From: an uncultured Granulicatella sp.
GTDB lineage: Bacteria > Bacillota > Bacilli > Lactobacillales > Aerococcaceae
Assembly: GCA_934193545.1 (NCBI GenBank)
Contig: CAKPVL010000023.1
Coordinates: 1-21,441 of the forward strand
Reading direction: 5' to 3'
DNA: 21,441 bases
The notes under the pieces: generated by a model
Database searches by the model: none
What the model was told of the DNA's origin: nothing
Seen by the model: the letters and a program-made list of their open reading frames with translations, nothing else
Part shown: positions 8,698 to 16,207 of the stretch, one piece after another
Numbering within the stretch: the stretch's first letter is position 1
Layout of the letters: each line of letters starts with the position of its first letter
Translations under genes and position numbers: made by a program

Positions 8698-9457
8698 GGA
8701 TTTCACCTCTATTTGCCATCGCAGTTAATGTTTCTGAGATCAACTCGAACATTTGTTGATCACTTCTTCCTTCACGGTACAATTGATTATAAATCAAGCC
8801 GTCTTTAATGAAAAGAACGCGTTTGGCACGACTGGCAGCGACCGTACTGTGCGTTACCATTAAAATCGTTTGTCCGTTTTGATTAATTTTATCAAATAAA
8901 TCTAATGTATTGCTTGCTGATTTTGAGTCAAGCGCCCCTGTTGGTTCATCGGCTAAGAGGAGGCTTGGGTCCGTAATCATCGCACGGCCAATCGCCACAC
9001 GTTGTTGTTGCCCTCCTGAGAGTTCATAAGGATATTTCTTCAGTAAGTCTTTAATCCCTAGCATTTGCGCAATCGGTTCGACCTTTTGCTTCATTTCTGA
9101 AATAGGACGGCGAGCGAGTACCAGCGGCAACACCATATTATCATAGACCGATAAGGTTTCTAATAAGTTGAAATCTTGGAACACGAACCCTAAGTGGTCG
9201 CGACGGAATTCCGTAAGAACTTTAGAAGAGATATTTTGAATGTTTTCTCCGTTTAAAAATACGGAACCAGCAGTTGGACGGTCGAGAGTCGCTAAAATAT
9301 TTAAGAGCGTTGTTTTCCCTGAACCCGATTCCCCCATCACGGCTACATATTCGCCTTCTTCAACCGAGAAGCTGATGTCTTTAAGAGCCGTCACCTCAGC
9401 AGCTCCAAAACGCGTTTGATATTTCTTTTGTAAATGTTGTACATCTAATAATGTCAT
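8690..9457 (-). CDS. BceA-type ABC exporter ATPase, copy 1
   Basis: A 255-residue ATPase of the MacB/LolD/BceA class. Walker A is GESGSGKTT (42-50), the signature LSGGQ is 146-150, Walker B is LLLADE (166-171) and the switch His is in 'VTHS' at 203. The frame begins three codons earlier at a GTG (9466), but that GTG lies inside the AAAGGGTG ribosome site of the next ATG, so 9457 is chosen. It partners the permease immediately downstream, which overlaps it. It is almost identical to copy 2 (11588-12355); most differences lie at residues 60-140. Confidence 0.92.
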   Translation of the reverse strand: MTLLDVQHLQKKYQTRFGAAEVTALKDISFSVEEGEYVAVMGESGSGKTTLLNILATLDRPTAGSVFLNGENIQNISSKVLTEFRRDHLGFVFQDFNLLETLSVYDNMVLPLVLARRPISEMKQKVEPIAQMLGIKDLLKKYPYELSGGQQQRVAIGRAMITDPSLLLADEPTGALDSKSASNTLDLFDKINQNGQTILMVTHSTVAASRAKRVLFIKDGLIYNQLYREGRSDQQMFELISETLTAMANRGEIHV

Positions 9458-9490
9458 TGTTTTCACCCTTTACTTTCATTTGTTGACCTT

Positions 9491-9519
9491 AGTATAGTCC
9501 ACTCGTAAAGGGAAATCAT
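9491..9519 (-). promoter_or_regulatory. Possible promoter of the first BceAB-type pair
   Basis: On the minus strand TATACT (9491-9496) is a fair -10. The matching -35 (ATGATT, 9514-9519, 17-base spacer) is poor, so the promoter is either activator-dependent or wrongly placed. It lies between the upstream pair's terminator and the ATPase start, which supports separate transcription of the two pairs. Confidence 0.35.
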
Positions 9520-9578
9520 GACACTATCCTATCATTTTATCCCCATTTCTTACATTTTTGTCACTTTGAAAAAAGCAC

Positions 9579-9610
9579 AAAAAAAGAGGCTTCACAAGGA
9601 AACCTCTTTT
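9579..9610 (-). terminator. Terminator after the second BceAB-type pair
   Basis: On the minus strand AAAAGAGG pairs with CCTCTTTTTTT around a loop of about 13 bases. It lies about 15 bases after the stop of the 9625-11595 permease gene and separates the two exporter pairs. Confidence 0.85.
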
Positions 9611-9624
9611 GGAGTTGGAATTGA

Positions 9625-11595
9625 TTAACGTTTAATAATTCTGTAGTAACTACGAGACGTGATTTGGTACACGATGAGATATACGACCACGAAAATCGCA
9701 CCAATCACAATTGTCGCGTTTAATGTCACGCTGCCGTCAACCCCGAAGAGTTCGATAATCTTACGATACATCTTGAAGGCAAATGCGGTATGGATAAACG
9801 CTGTGACAAGTGGTAAGAAGAATACAATCAATACTTGACGGTTGATTGATTTCTTGATCGTCTTTTGATCGATACCGAGTTTTTGTAAGATAACGAAACG
9901 ATCACGGTCTTCGTATCCTTCAGAAATTTGTTTATAGTAAATAACAAGAACTGCACCGATGAAGAATGCGATAGAAAGAAGTGCACCCACTAAGAGCAAG
10001 CTACCCATGAAGGCATAGAGCGTTTTAGCCTCTTCATTCTTACTGCTTAACGCCATGGCATCTGCCTTGTATTGACTCTTCACATTCTTATACGCAGCCC
10101 ATTCAGCGTCACGTAACTCAAACGGTGTATTGGTATTCCAAGTAAAGTAATACATCGCTTGACCAGCCACTGGGTTTAAGTATTGCATTGGATCTTTTAC
10201 AATCCCTACATACTGATTATCTGCCACATATGGTAGTTGTGGCATTACTTTCGCGTAAGGAGTCCCATCAATCATCTCTTTAACGGTAATCGTCGCGGTA
10301 TACACAACCGAATACGTCTTTACTTCTGAAATTTGTTTAACGTCCCCTTTAATGTGGCCGACAATCATTTCCTTTTCGCCAACTGTGTAGTTCGTCCCAA
10401 ACATCTTATTATATTGGTCCACTGAAACAAGGGTGAACATCGCTGCAGGACTATCTCCTGAGTTCACATTCGCAAAGTCGAATCCATTCTCCGTACGTTT
10501 CCCAAAACGAAGCACGTTTAAGAATGTCTTCTCGTCTTTCAACTGACCTTTCGTTTGTTCCTTAATCTTTTGAACGATTGGAGGATATTGATCCATATCC
10601 TTTTCTAAAACAAAGTAAGCAACTGCAGAGTAATCTGTTGGATAGTTGCTATCGAGTCTGGCTGTTGTCCCACGTTGAAGTGCTACAGTTGTCGCCATCG
10701 TAACAAGTACCATTGTTGAAAGGATACACACGCTGGCAAGTCCGGCAGCATTTTTACGCATACGGAATTGCAAGTTTGAAATCGAAATAAAGTTCGTTGG
10801 TTGATAGAACAACTTCTTATTCTTTTGCAAGATGGATAGAAGCGCAATCGAACCAGCGTCGAATAAAATGTAAGTCGAAATCACTACTAATAATACAGCT
10901 AAGAAGAAGTATAAGAGAGCTTTAACCGGAGACTCGATGGATTGTGACATATAGTACGCATATCCGAGAAGTCCTAGACCGATAATGGCACGAATTGTAA
11001 CGGCGCGGCCTTTCTTCTCCCCTTTTTTCTTCTCTTTTAATAACTCAAGCGGACGGCTCATGTAAATCTTCGCTGCATTTAAAAAGAACACAAGAACGAA
11101 GATGGCCACCATCGTTAATAGAACAGCAATAATACTTCCGAATTGGAAGGAATATTTAATACCGATATCGTATTGAATGAGTTTCAATAGAATCGCAAAG
11201 GATGCCGCATGGAAAATCACACCAAGGATTAACCCTAGACCAATGCTTAAAGCGGCAAAGACAACTAACTCAATCAAGCTGAGCAATTGGATATTCTTAC
11301 GGTCAAGACCGAGAATACCGTATAAACCGAACTCTTTGGCACGGTTTTTCATTACGAAGGCATTCGCATACAAAATAACGACGAGTGATACGATTTGAAC
11401 GATGACGAAACCAAAACCAAGAGTCTTGGCCATCGCTGACCCACCTTCAAGATGAGCAAACTCCGGTGTTGCAGCCAGTGCGTTCGTTACATATAGAACT
11501 ACTGTCACCATCACCGTTGCGAGTGCAAATGGTACATAGAGAGCACGGTTCTTACGTAAGTTCGTAATCGCCATGGAACGCAGTAGATTAAACAT
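9625..11595 (-). CDS. BceB/FtsX-type ABC exporter permease, copy 2
   Basis: A 656-residue paralogue of the permease at 6736-8697 with the same topology: about ten membrane helices and one large extracytoplasmic domain (about 320-530). Shared landmarks include 'MSRPLE', 'LFYQPTNFISISNL', 'GDSPAA' and 'LPQLPYVADN'. The external domain is much more divergent from copy 1 than the membrane parts. The ATG at 11595 has AGAGGTG upstream; a GTG three codons earlier (11604) keeps the frame open but overlaps that ribosome site. Its start overlaps the ATPase gene by 8 bases. Likely exports or extracts a peptide or lipid-linked antimicrobial from the membrane, by family analogy only. Confidence 0.88.
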   Translation of the reverse strand: MFNLLRSMAITNLRKNRALYVPFALATVMVTVVLYVTNALAATPEFAHLEGGSAMAKTLGFGFVIVQIVSLVVILYANAFVMKNRAKEFGLYGILGLDRKNIQLLSLIELVVFAALSIGLGLILGVIFHAASFAILLKLIQYDIGIKYSFQFGSIIAVLLTMVAIFVLVFFLNAAKIYMSRPLELLKEKKKGEKKGRAVTIRAIIGLGLLGYAYYMSQSIESPVKALLYFFLAVLLVVISTYILFDAGSIALLSILQKNKKLFYQPTNFISISNLQFRMRKNAAGLASVCILSTMVLVTMATTVALQRGTTARLDSNYPTDYSAVAYFVLEKDMDQYPPIVQKIKEQTKGQLKDEKTFLNVLRFGKRTENGFDFANVNSGDSPAAMFTLVSVDQYNKMFGTNYTVGEKEMIVGHIKGDVKQISEVKTYSVVYTATITVKEMIDGTPYAKVMPQLPYVADNQYVGIVKDPMQYLNPVAGQAMYYFTWNTNTPFELRDAEWAAYKNVKSQYKADAMALSSKNEEAKTLYAFMGSLLLVGALLSIAFFIGAVLVIYYKQISEGYEDRDRFVILQKLGIDQKTIKKSINRQVLIVFFLPLVTAFIHTAFAFKMYRKIIELFGVDGSVTLNATIVIGAIFVVVYLIVYQITSRSYYRIIKR

Positions 11596-12355
11596 GTTCC
11601 TCACCTCTGTTTGCCATCGCAGTTAATGTTTCTGAGATTAATTCAAACATTTGTTGGTCCGTTCTTCCTTCACGGTACAATTGGTTGTAAATTAAACCGT
11701 CTTTAATGAAAAGAACGCGTTTGGCACGACTTGCGGCAACAGTACTGTGCGTTACCATTAAAATCGTTTGTCCATTTTGATTGATTTTATCGAATAAATC
11801 TAATGTATTGCTTGCTGATTTTGAATCCAATGCTCCTGTTGGTTCATCGGCTAATAGTAAGCTTGGGTCTGTAATCATCGCACGGCCGATTGCCACACGT
11901 TGTTGTTGACCTCCAGATAATTCATATGGATATTTCTTCAACAAGTCCTCAATGCCTAACATTTCAGCGATTGGTTGAACTTTCTTTTCCATTTCGTCGA
12001 TTGGACGACGTGCTAATACAAGTGGCAATACCATATTGTCATACACGGATAATGTTTCTAATAAGTTGAAGTCTTGGAAAACGAACCCTAAGTGGTCACG
12101 ACGGAATTCCGTTAATACTTTATCAGAAATCTTTTGAATGTCTTCCCCGTTTAGAAGCACAGTTCCATCTGTTGGACGGTCTAGTGTCGCTAAAATATTT
12201 AATAGCGTTGTTTTACCAGAACCAGATTCCCCCATGACTGCTACATATTCGCCTTCTTCTACTGAGAAGTTAATATCTTTTAACGCAGTCACTTCAGCGG
12301 CTCCAAAACGTGTTTGATAAACTTTTTGTACGTGTTGTACATCTAATAATGTCAT
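11588..12355 (-). CDS. BceA-type ABC exporter ATPase, copy 2
   Basis: A 255-residue ATPase with the same motifs as copy 1: Walker [10 protein letters not shown], signature LSGGQQQR and Walker B LLLADE. The ATG at 12355 follows AAGGGTG; the GTG at 12364 that opens the frame is part of that ribosome site, exactly as in copy 1. It is the first gene of its pair and overlaps the permease gene by 8 bases. High sequence similarity to copy 1 across the whole length indicates a tandem duplication of the gene pair. Confidence 0.92.
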   Translation of the reverse strand: MTLLDVQHVQKVYQTRFGAAEVTALKDINFSVEEGEYVAVMGESGSGKTTLLNILATLDRPTDGTVLLNGEDIQKISDKVLTEFRRDHLGFVFQDFNLLETLSVYDNMVLPLVLARRPIDEMEKKVQPIAEMLGIEDLLKKYPYELSGGQQQRVAIGRAMITDPSLLLADEPTGALDSKSASNTLDLFDKINQNGQTILMVTHSTVAASRAKRVLFIKDGLIYNQLYREGRTDQQMFELISETLTAMANRGEEHV

Positions 12356-12389
12356 TGTTGTCACCCTTCATTGTTTAATAGATAGTTCT

Positions 12390-12420
12390 ATTATACTGTA
12401 AAGAGTGAAACTTTTCACTC
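12390..12420 (-). promoter_or_regulatory. Promoter with overlapping palindromic operator, BceAB pair 2
   Basis: On the minus strand a consensus TATAAT (12390-12395) has GTGAAA (12413-12418, 4/6 match) at a 17-base spacing. The -35 lies inside a perfect inverted repeat, GAGTGAAA-ct-TTTCACTC (12403-12420), a likely regulator site that could block or assist polymerase. No such repeat is seen at the promoter of pair 1. The regulator is unknown. Confidence 0.6.
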
Positions 12421-12599
12421 TATTCTATAATCTTTCCAATCTAGAGCATTTTTTGCGTAAATAACACTACGCACTGATCCTCCGGAAGTCAATTCAAGCA
12501 AAATACGAACAATTCATTGTTTTATATCTATTTTAGGTTATAAAAACCGTGAATAACGAACTATAAATAAAAATTATAACTAAAAGTATGTTTTTAAGA
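12421..12599. other. AT-rich divergent intergenic region without a gene
   Basis: Non-coding stretch between the leftward exporter promoter and the rightward luxS promoter. It contains one small inverted repeat, TGCGTA and TACGCA (12454-12473). I see no open frame with a ribosome site and no terminator. Confidence 0.5.
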
Positions 12600-12628
12600 T
12601 TGACTTTTCACAAACTATCCAGTATCCT
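12600..12628 (+). promoter_or_regulatory. Promoter of the luxS-metQ-mtn operon
   Basis: TTGACT (12600-12605) and TATCCT (12623-12628) are separated by exactly 17 bases, placing the transcript start just ahead of the T-box leader. Confidence 0.7.
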
Positions 12629-12635
12629 ATCTATA

Positions 12636-12896
12636 TAACATATTGAAACGCAATGAAAAGAAGAGTAAAAAATAAAACTTCATAGAGAGCTTACGGTTGG
12701 TGCGAGTAAGCAAGTCGTTATTTTTGAACATGATCTTTGAGCAGATTGTCCGAACCCTTAAGACAATCCGGGTACTCCCGTTATCAACCATCCGTCTAGA
12801 CGGATAAGGTCTTCTCCCCCGAAGACGAACAAAGGTGGTACCACGACTGCAACTCGTCCTTTTAGCAAGCGCTAGAAGTGCGGGCTTTTTTATTTT
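12636..12896 (+). ncRNA. T-box riboswitch leader, probable tRNA-Met (AUG specifier)
   Basis: A T-box leader that senses an uncharged tRNA. The conserved T-box AGGTGGTACCACG is at 12833-12845. Stem I has a distal stem GCTTAC/GTAAGC (12689-12694 with 12706-12711) capped by GGTTGGTGCGA. On the 3' side, GAAC is followed by ATG then A (specifier 12730-12732), the usual specifier setting, so methionine is the best reading. A perfect hairpin ATCCGTCTAGACGGAT (from 12790) and GTCTTC/GAAGAC form the linker stems. The terminator is formed by CTGCA-a-CT (from about 12848) with AGTGCGG and the T-run at 12886-12891. Uncharged tRNA would favour the antiterminator and expression of luxS-metQ-mtn. The specifier is an inference from position, supported by the methionine theme of the operon. 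Confidence 0.9.
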
Positions 12897-12929
12897 CGTT
12901 TCATCAAAACAACTTAGGAGGAAATCAAC

Positions 12930-13403
12930 ATGGCTGAAGTAGAAAGCTTTACACTAGACCATAACAAGGTGATTGCACCTTACGTTCGCTTAATCGCTAA
13001 CGAACATGGTAAGAAAGGAGACGTCATTTCAAACTTTGACATCCGCTTCTTACAACCAAACAAACAAGAAATGCCAACAGGTGTCGTTCATACATTCGAA
13101 CACTTATTAGCGGACCTCTTACGTGACCGCTTAGAAGGCATCATCGACATCTCTCCATTTGGATGCCGTACTGGTTTCCACTTAATCCTTTGGGAAGAAC
13201 GTTCTCCTGAAGATATCGCACGCGCATTGAAATCAACGCTAGAAGAAATCGTAAATAACATTCAATTCAAAGATATTCAAGGCGTCTCTGCCGTACAATG
13301 CGGAAACTACCGCGACCATTCATTATTCGGTGCAAAAGAATACGCCAAACAAGTCTTAGAACAAGGTATCAGCATTGATCCATTCGTTCGCAAAGTTATT
13401 TAA
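12930..13403 (+). CDS. luxS: S-ribosylhomocysteine lyase (AI-2 synthase)
   Basis: A 157-residue LuxS, the family's usual length. It cleaves S-ribosylhomocysteine to homocysteine and 4,5-dihydroxy-2,3-pentanedione, the precursor of autoinducer 2. The iron/zinc site is visible as H54-TFE-H58 and Cys124 in '[11 protein letters not shown]', and the catalytic Cys79 is in 'FGCRTGFH'. The start has an AGGAGGAAA site directly after the T-box terminator. First gene of a methionine-recycling operon with metQ and mtn; Mtn makes the substrate that LuxS uses. Confidence 0.97.
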   Translation: MAEVESFTLDHNKVIAPYVRLIANEHGKKGDVISNFDIRFLQPNKQEMPTGVVHTFEHLLADLLRDRLEGIIDISPFGCRTGFHLILWEERSPEDIARALKSTLEEIVNNIQFKDIQGVSAVQCGNYRDHSLFGAKEYAKQVLEQGISIDPFVRKVI

Positions 13404-13457
13404 TCAATTGTCATTCAGTAAGAAACAGTAGACACCTAGACTGGAGGAACCCCCTAT

Positions 13458-14342
13458 ATGAAATTAAAAACTATCGCTAAATCCCTAATCGCCCTTTCTG
13501 CTGCATTCGTCTTAGGCGCTTGCGGCAACAATGCTTCAAGTTCACAAAGCTCATCAAACGCTCAATCTTCAGCATCAGAACTGAAAACAGTGAAAATCGC
13601 TTCTGTCGGCTCTGATGCAGACATCTGGAGATACATCGCTGAGTCTGAACAAGCGAAAAAAGCAGGCCTAAAAATCGAAGTCCAAGAAATTAACGGCGGT
13701 GTGCCATTGAACGAAAGCGTGGCAGACGGAACAGTCGATGCCAACGCCTTCCAATCAATCGGATACTTACAAGGATTTAACGAAGCCAACTCAAACAAAC
13801 TCGTTCCAGTTGGCACTACGTATATTGAACCAATGGGGCTTTACTCTAAAAAGGTAAAATCACTAAACGACCTACCAAACGGTGCAAAAGTCGCTTTACC
13901 TGATAACCCATATAACACTACTCGTGCGCTCCGCTTATTAGAAAGCGCTGGTTTAATTAAATTATCAAGCGACTTCAAAGATGGAACTGGCACTCCTAGC
14001 GACATCGTAGAAAACAAGAAAAATCTTGAATTTTTACTGATCGATGACACTACAAGCGTACGTGTATTAGACGACACTGATTTAATCGCTATCGGAAACA
14101 CAATCGCCCTTGAAGGTGGTTTAAACGTATTGAAAGACTCCCTTTTCTATGAAAAAGCAGACGCATCTACGATCACAAGCATCAACGTGATTGCCGTGAA
14201 AGCAGAAAATGCCGATAAAGAAGAATACAAAAAATTAGTGGACCTCTACCACGACCCAGAAATCCAAAAATACATTTCTGACAAGTTCGCAGGAACAAAA
14301 GTTGAAGTGAAGAAACCTGTTTCTGAAGTGTGGGGTAAATAA
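13458..14342 (+). CDS. metQ: Methionine-binding lipoprotein of the MetQ/NlpA family
   Basis: A 294-residue substrate-binding lipoprotein with signal peptide and lipobox LGAC (Cys22 lipidated), then a Ser/Asn/Gln-rich linker to about residue 40. The 'VKIASVGSDADIWRYIAE' start and 'LPDNPYNTTRALRLLESAGL' segment are typical of MetQ proteins, which bind methionine for the MetN-MetP (or MetNI) importer. No metN or metP is next to it, so it must work with a transporter encoded elsewhere. A GGAGGAA site precedes the ATG. Position between luxS and mtn and under a Met-type T-box supports methionine as ligand. Confidence 0.93.
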   Translation: MKLKTIAKSLIALSAAFVLGACGNNASSSQSSSNAQSSASELKTVKIASVGSDADIWRYIAESEQAKKAGLKIEVQEINGGVPLNESVADGTVDANAFQSIGYLQGFNEANSNKLVPVGTTYIEPMGLYSKKVKSLNDLPNGAKVALPDNPYNTTRALRLLESAGLIKLSSDFKDGTGTPSDIVENKKNLEFLLIDDTTSVRVLDDTDLIAIGNTIALEGGLNVLKDSLFYEKADASTITSINVIAVKAENADKEEYKKLVDLYHDPEIQKYISDKFAGTKVEVKKPVSEVWGK

Positions 14343-14345
14343 TCC

Positions 14346-15038
14346 ATGAAGATTGCAATTGTTGCAGCGATGAAAGAAGAGCTGCATCCATTCGAAGCCC
14401 ATTTCGCACCAGGAAAAGTGGTCTTTGCAAAAGGCCCAATCCGATTCCTAGAAGTCCACGAGAACTTGTATCTCGTACAATCAGGAATCGGTAAAGCCAA
14501 CGCTGCGGCTTGTGCGGCTTGGTTATGCGAGAAGATCCAACCCGACCTCATCATTAATACAGGAACAACGGGAAGCTTTAACCCAACGTTCGACTTAGCC
14601 GATGTCATCGTTTCTACGAAATTCGCCTATAGCGACGTGGATGCGACTGGATTCGACTACGCCTGGGGACAAGTGCCTCAGATGCCAGCGGACTACCCTG
14701 TAGATAAAGACTTACACGAAAAAGTGGTCGGACTGCTGCGCGAAAAGGTGAGCAGATTTAACATCCAAAGCGGCTTTATCGCAACAAGCGACTCGTTTAT
14801 GAGCTCTGTCGACGCCGTTAGTACGATTCGCGAAAAATTACCAGACATCGTCGCAAGCGATATGGAAGCAGCGCCCATTGCACAAGTGGCTAGCTTCTAT
14901 GACATCCCCGTGCTAAACGTACGTGGCGTGAGCGACCATGTCGGTGGAGATGCCCCTGATACTTTCGAGGAAACTCTCGAAAAAGCATCTCAAAACGCAT
15001 TCGAAGCAGTGCGTATTATTGTTGAAAATTTCCTATAA
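14346..15038 (+). CDS. mtn: 5'-methylthioadenosine/S-adenosylhomocysteine nucleosidase
   Basis: A 230-residue MTA/SAH nucleosidase (MtnN/Pfs). It removes adenine from S-adenosylhomocysteine and methylthioadenosine, giving S-ribosylhomocysteine for LuxS. Key residues align with the E. coli enzyme's numbering: Glu12 in 'MKEELH', Met173-Glu174 in 'SDMEAAP', and Asp197 in 'SDHVGGDA'; 'SGIGKANAA' is also typical. It starts three bases after the metQ stop, so it is probably translated by coupling, with only a weak GGGG-type site inside the metQ end. Last gene of the operon, followed by a terminator. Confidence 0.96.
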   Translation: MKIAIVAAMKEELHPFEAHFAPGKVVFAKGPIRFLEVHENLYLVQSGIGKANAAACAAWLCEKIQPDLIINTGTTGSFNPTFDLADVIVSTKFAYSDVDATGFDYAWGQVPQMPADYPVDKDLHEKVVGLLREKVSRFNIQSGFIATSDSFMSSVDAVSTIREKLPDIVASDMEAAPIAQVASFYDIPVLNVRGVSDHVGGDAPDTFEETLEKASQNAFEAVRIIVENFL

Positions 15039-15070
15039 ATCTCCCTAGATTTACCGCAAACGCTAAACGC

Positions 15071-15107
15071 AAAAAGGAGCGCAGGCTTACTCGCCTCGCT
15101 CCTTTTT
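15071..15107 (+). terminator. Terminator of the luxS-metQ-mtn operon
   Basis: AAAAAGGAGCG (15071-15081) pairs perfectly with CGCTCCTTTTT (15097-15107) around a 15-base loop. The symmetric A and T tracts mean it could also act on transcripts coming from the opposite direction. Confidence 0.9.
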
Positions 15108-15143
15108 ATGTGCCGTATCACCTAACTATTAGTTGATGCAAAA

Positions 15144-15245
15144 AAAGAATCAATCTATTGAAAGAATGGTGAGCTCCGAAGGCGAGAGACTTTATCCCTC
15201 GCCGGTGCCCCCACTATGACTCTTTCAATTTTAAACTGATTCTTT
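15144..15245 (+). repeat. Foldback element R2 (compact copy)
   Basis: A 102-bp copy of the family, lying between converging operons. Arms pair as AAAGAATCA with TGATTCTTT (15144-15152 and 15237-15245) and ATTGAAAGA with TCTTTCAAT (15157-15165 and 15221-15229). The core (15178-15216) has a clean six-pair stem GGCGAG/CTCGCC (15181-15186 and 15198-15203). It matches the R1 core in sequence and in the adjoining 'TTGAAAGA' arm, but lacks hairpin B. The CTTTAAA-type end has no long T-run, and the mtn terminator is already present upstream, so a terminator role is not needed here. Confidence 0.75.
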
Positions 15246-15262
15246 AAATTGTTCTTTATTTA

Positions 15263-16189
15263 CTATTTAACCTTCAAAATATCTTCTTTCGCGTGGATAA
15301 GCTCTGTAATCAATTGACAATAAGGTGTTGGAATACCATATTTCTTCCCTTTTCTAGCCACAAAGCCGTTCAAGAAGTCCACTTCAGTAAAGCGGTGGTT
15401 TTGAATTAAATCTTGGTGCATTGAAGGATAGTGTCCACGAACTTTATTAGAAGCTGTATACACATAATCTTTCATTGCAGCTGGATCAAGATGCACGCCT
15501 TCTTTTTCAGCAACGGCAACGAATTCACTGATGATTTGCGTTACGATAGCTTCGGCAGTTGAAGTATCGAACACTTCGCCGATGTTTGCATCTAAAATCG
15601 CACATGTTGCGTTCATCGTACCGTTCACGCACGCCTTACGCCATGTTGAGAAATGAACGTCTTCGCTGTAGCTTGCGTTCAAGCCCGCTTTGTCCATCAC
15701 TTCTACTAATTCTTTAGCAATCGCTACACCACTTGGGTCCGCCGCTTGCATTTCTACCGTACCAGTTCCGCCTAGACGCGCTACCCCTGGTTCGATTAGA
15801 CCCGCAGTCCAAATCGTTACCCCCATAATAATATTTTTACGAGGAACGTATTTCGCCATTGTGTCTTCGTGTCCTAGACCATTTAAAAGACAAAGCACTT
15901 TTGTATCTTCGTGGATAATCGCTTTAATCTTTTCAAGCATTTCGCCTAATTTCATTGATTTTGTAAATGCGATGACCACATCTACTTCTTCCGTTGCTTC
16001 TTCCGGACGAATAATCTTGATATCAATCGTATCTGTGTTTTCTCCATCAACGACTTTCAATCCATTCTTTTGGATGGCTTCGATATGCGCTGGCCATTCG
16101 TCGATCAACGTCACCTCTTGCCCTGTTTTTGTTAACATGTACCCAAAACGGCACCCCATTGCTCCTGCACCCGCAATTGCGATTTTCAT
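15263..16189 (-). CDS. panE: Ketopantoate reductase family NADP-dependent dehydrogenase
   Basis: A 308-residue PanE/ApbA-family protein. The N-terminal Rossmann motif is GAGAMG (7-12). The catalytic Lys185 and Asn189 are in 'WRKACVNGTMNA', and 'RFTEVDFLNG' (267-274) carries the conserved acid. Canonical PanE reduces 2-dehydropantoate to pantoate for coenzyme A. In lactic acid bacteria some family members instead reduce branched-chain 2-keto acids, so the substrate is uncertain. A GGGGAG site precedes the ATG. It is 18 bases downstream of the EIIC-like gene and likely co-transcribed with it. Convergent with mtn across R2. Confidence 0.87.
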   Translation of the reverse strand: MKIAIAGAGAMGCRFGYMLTKTGQEVTLIDEWPAHIEAIQKNGLKVVDGENTDTIDIKIIRPEEATEEVDVVIAFTKSMKLGEMLEKIKAIIHEDTKVLCLLNGLGHEDTMAKYVPRKNIIMGVTIWTAGLIEPGVARLGGTGTVEMQAADPSGVAIAKELVEVMDKAGLNASYSEDVHFSTWRKACVNGTMNATCAILDANIGEVFDTSTAEAIVTQIISEFVAVAEKEGVHLDPAAMKDYVYTASNKVRGHYPSMHQDLIQNHRFTEVDFLNGFVARKGKKYGIPTPYCQLITELIHAKEDILKVK

Positions 16190-16207
16190 TTTAACTCCCC
16201 TTTTCTA

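Noticed and set aside
12720..12745. Leucine (CTT) or other codons as the T-box specifier
   Set aside because: ATG follows GAAC and is followed by A in the usual specifier position, and the operon's function is methionine-related; other readings fit less well.
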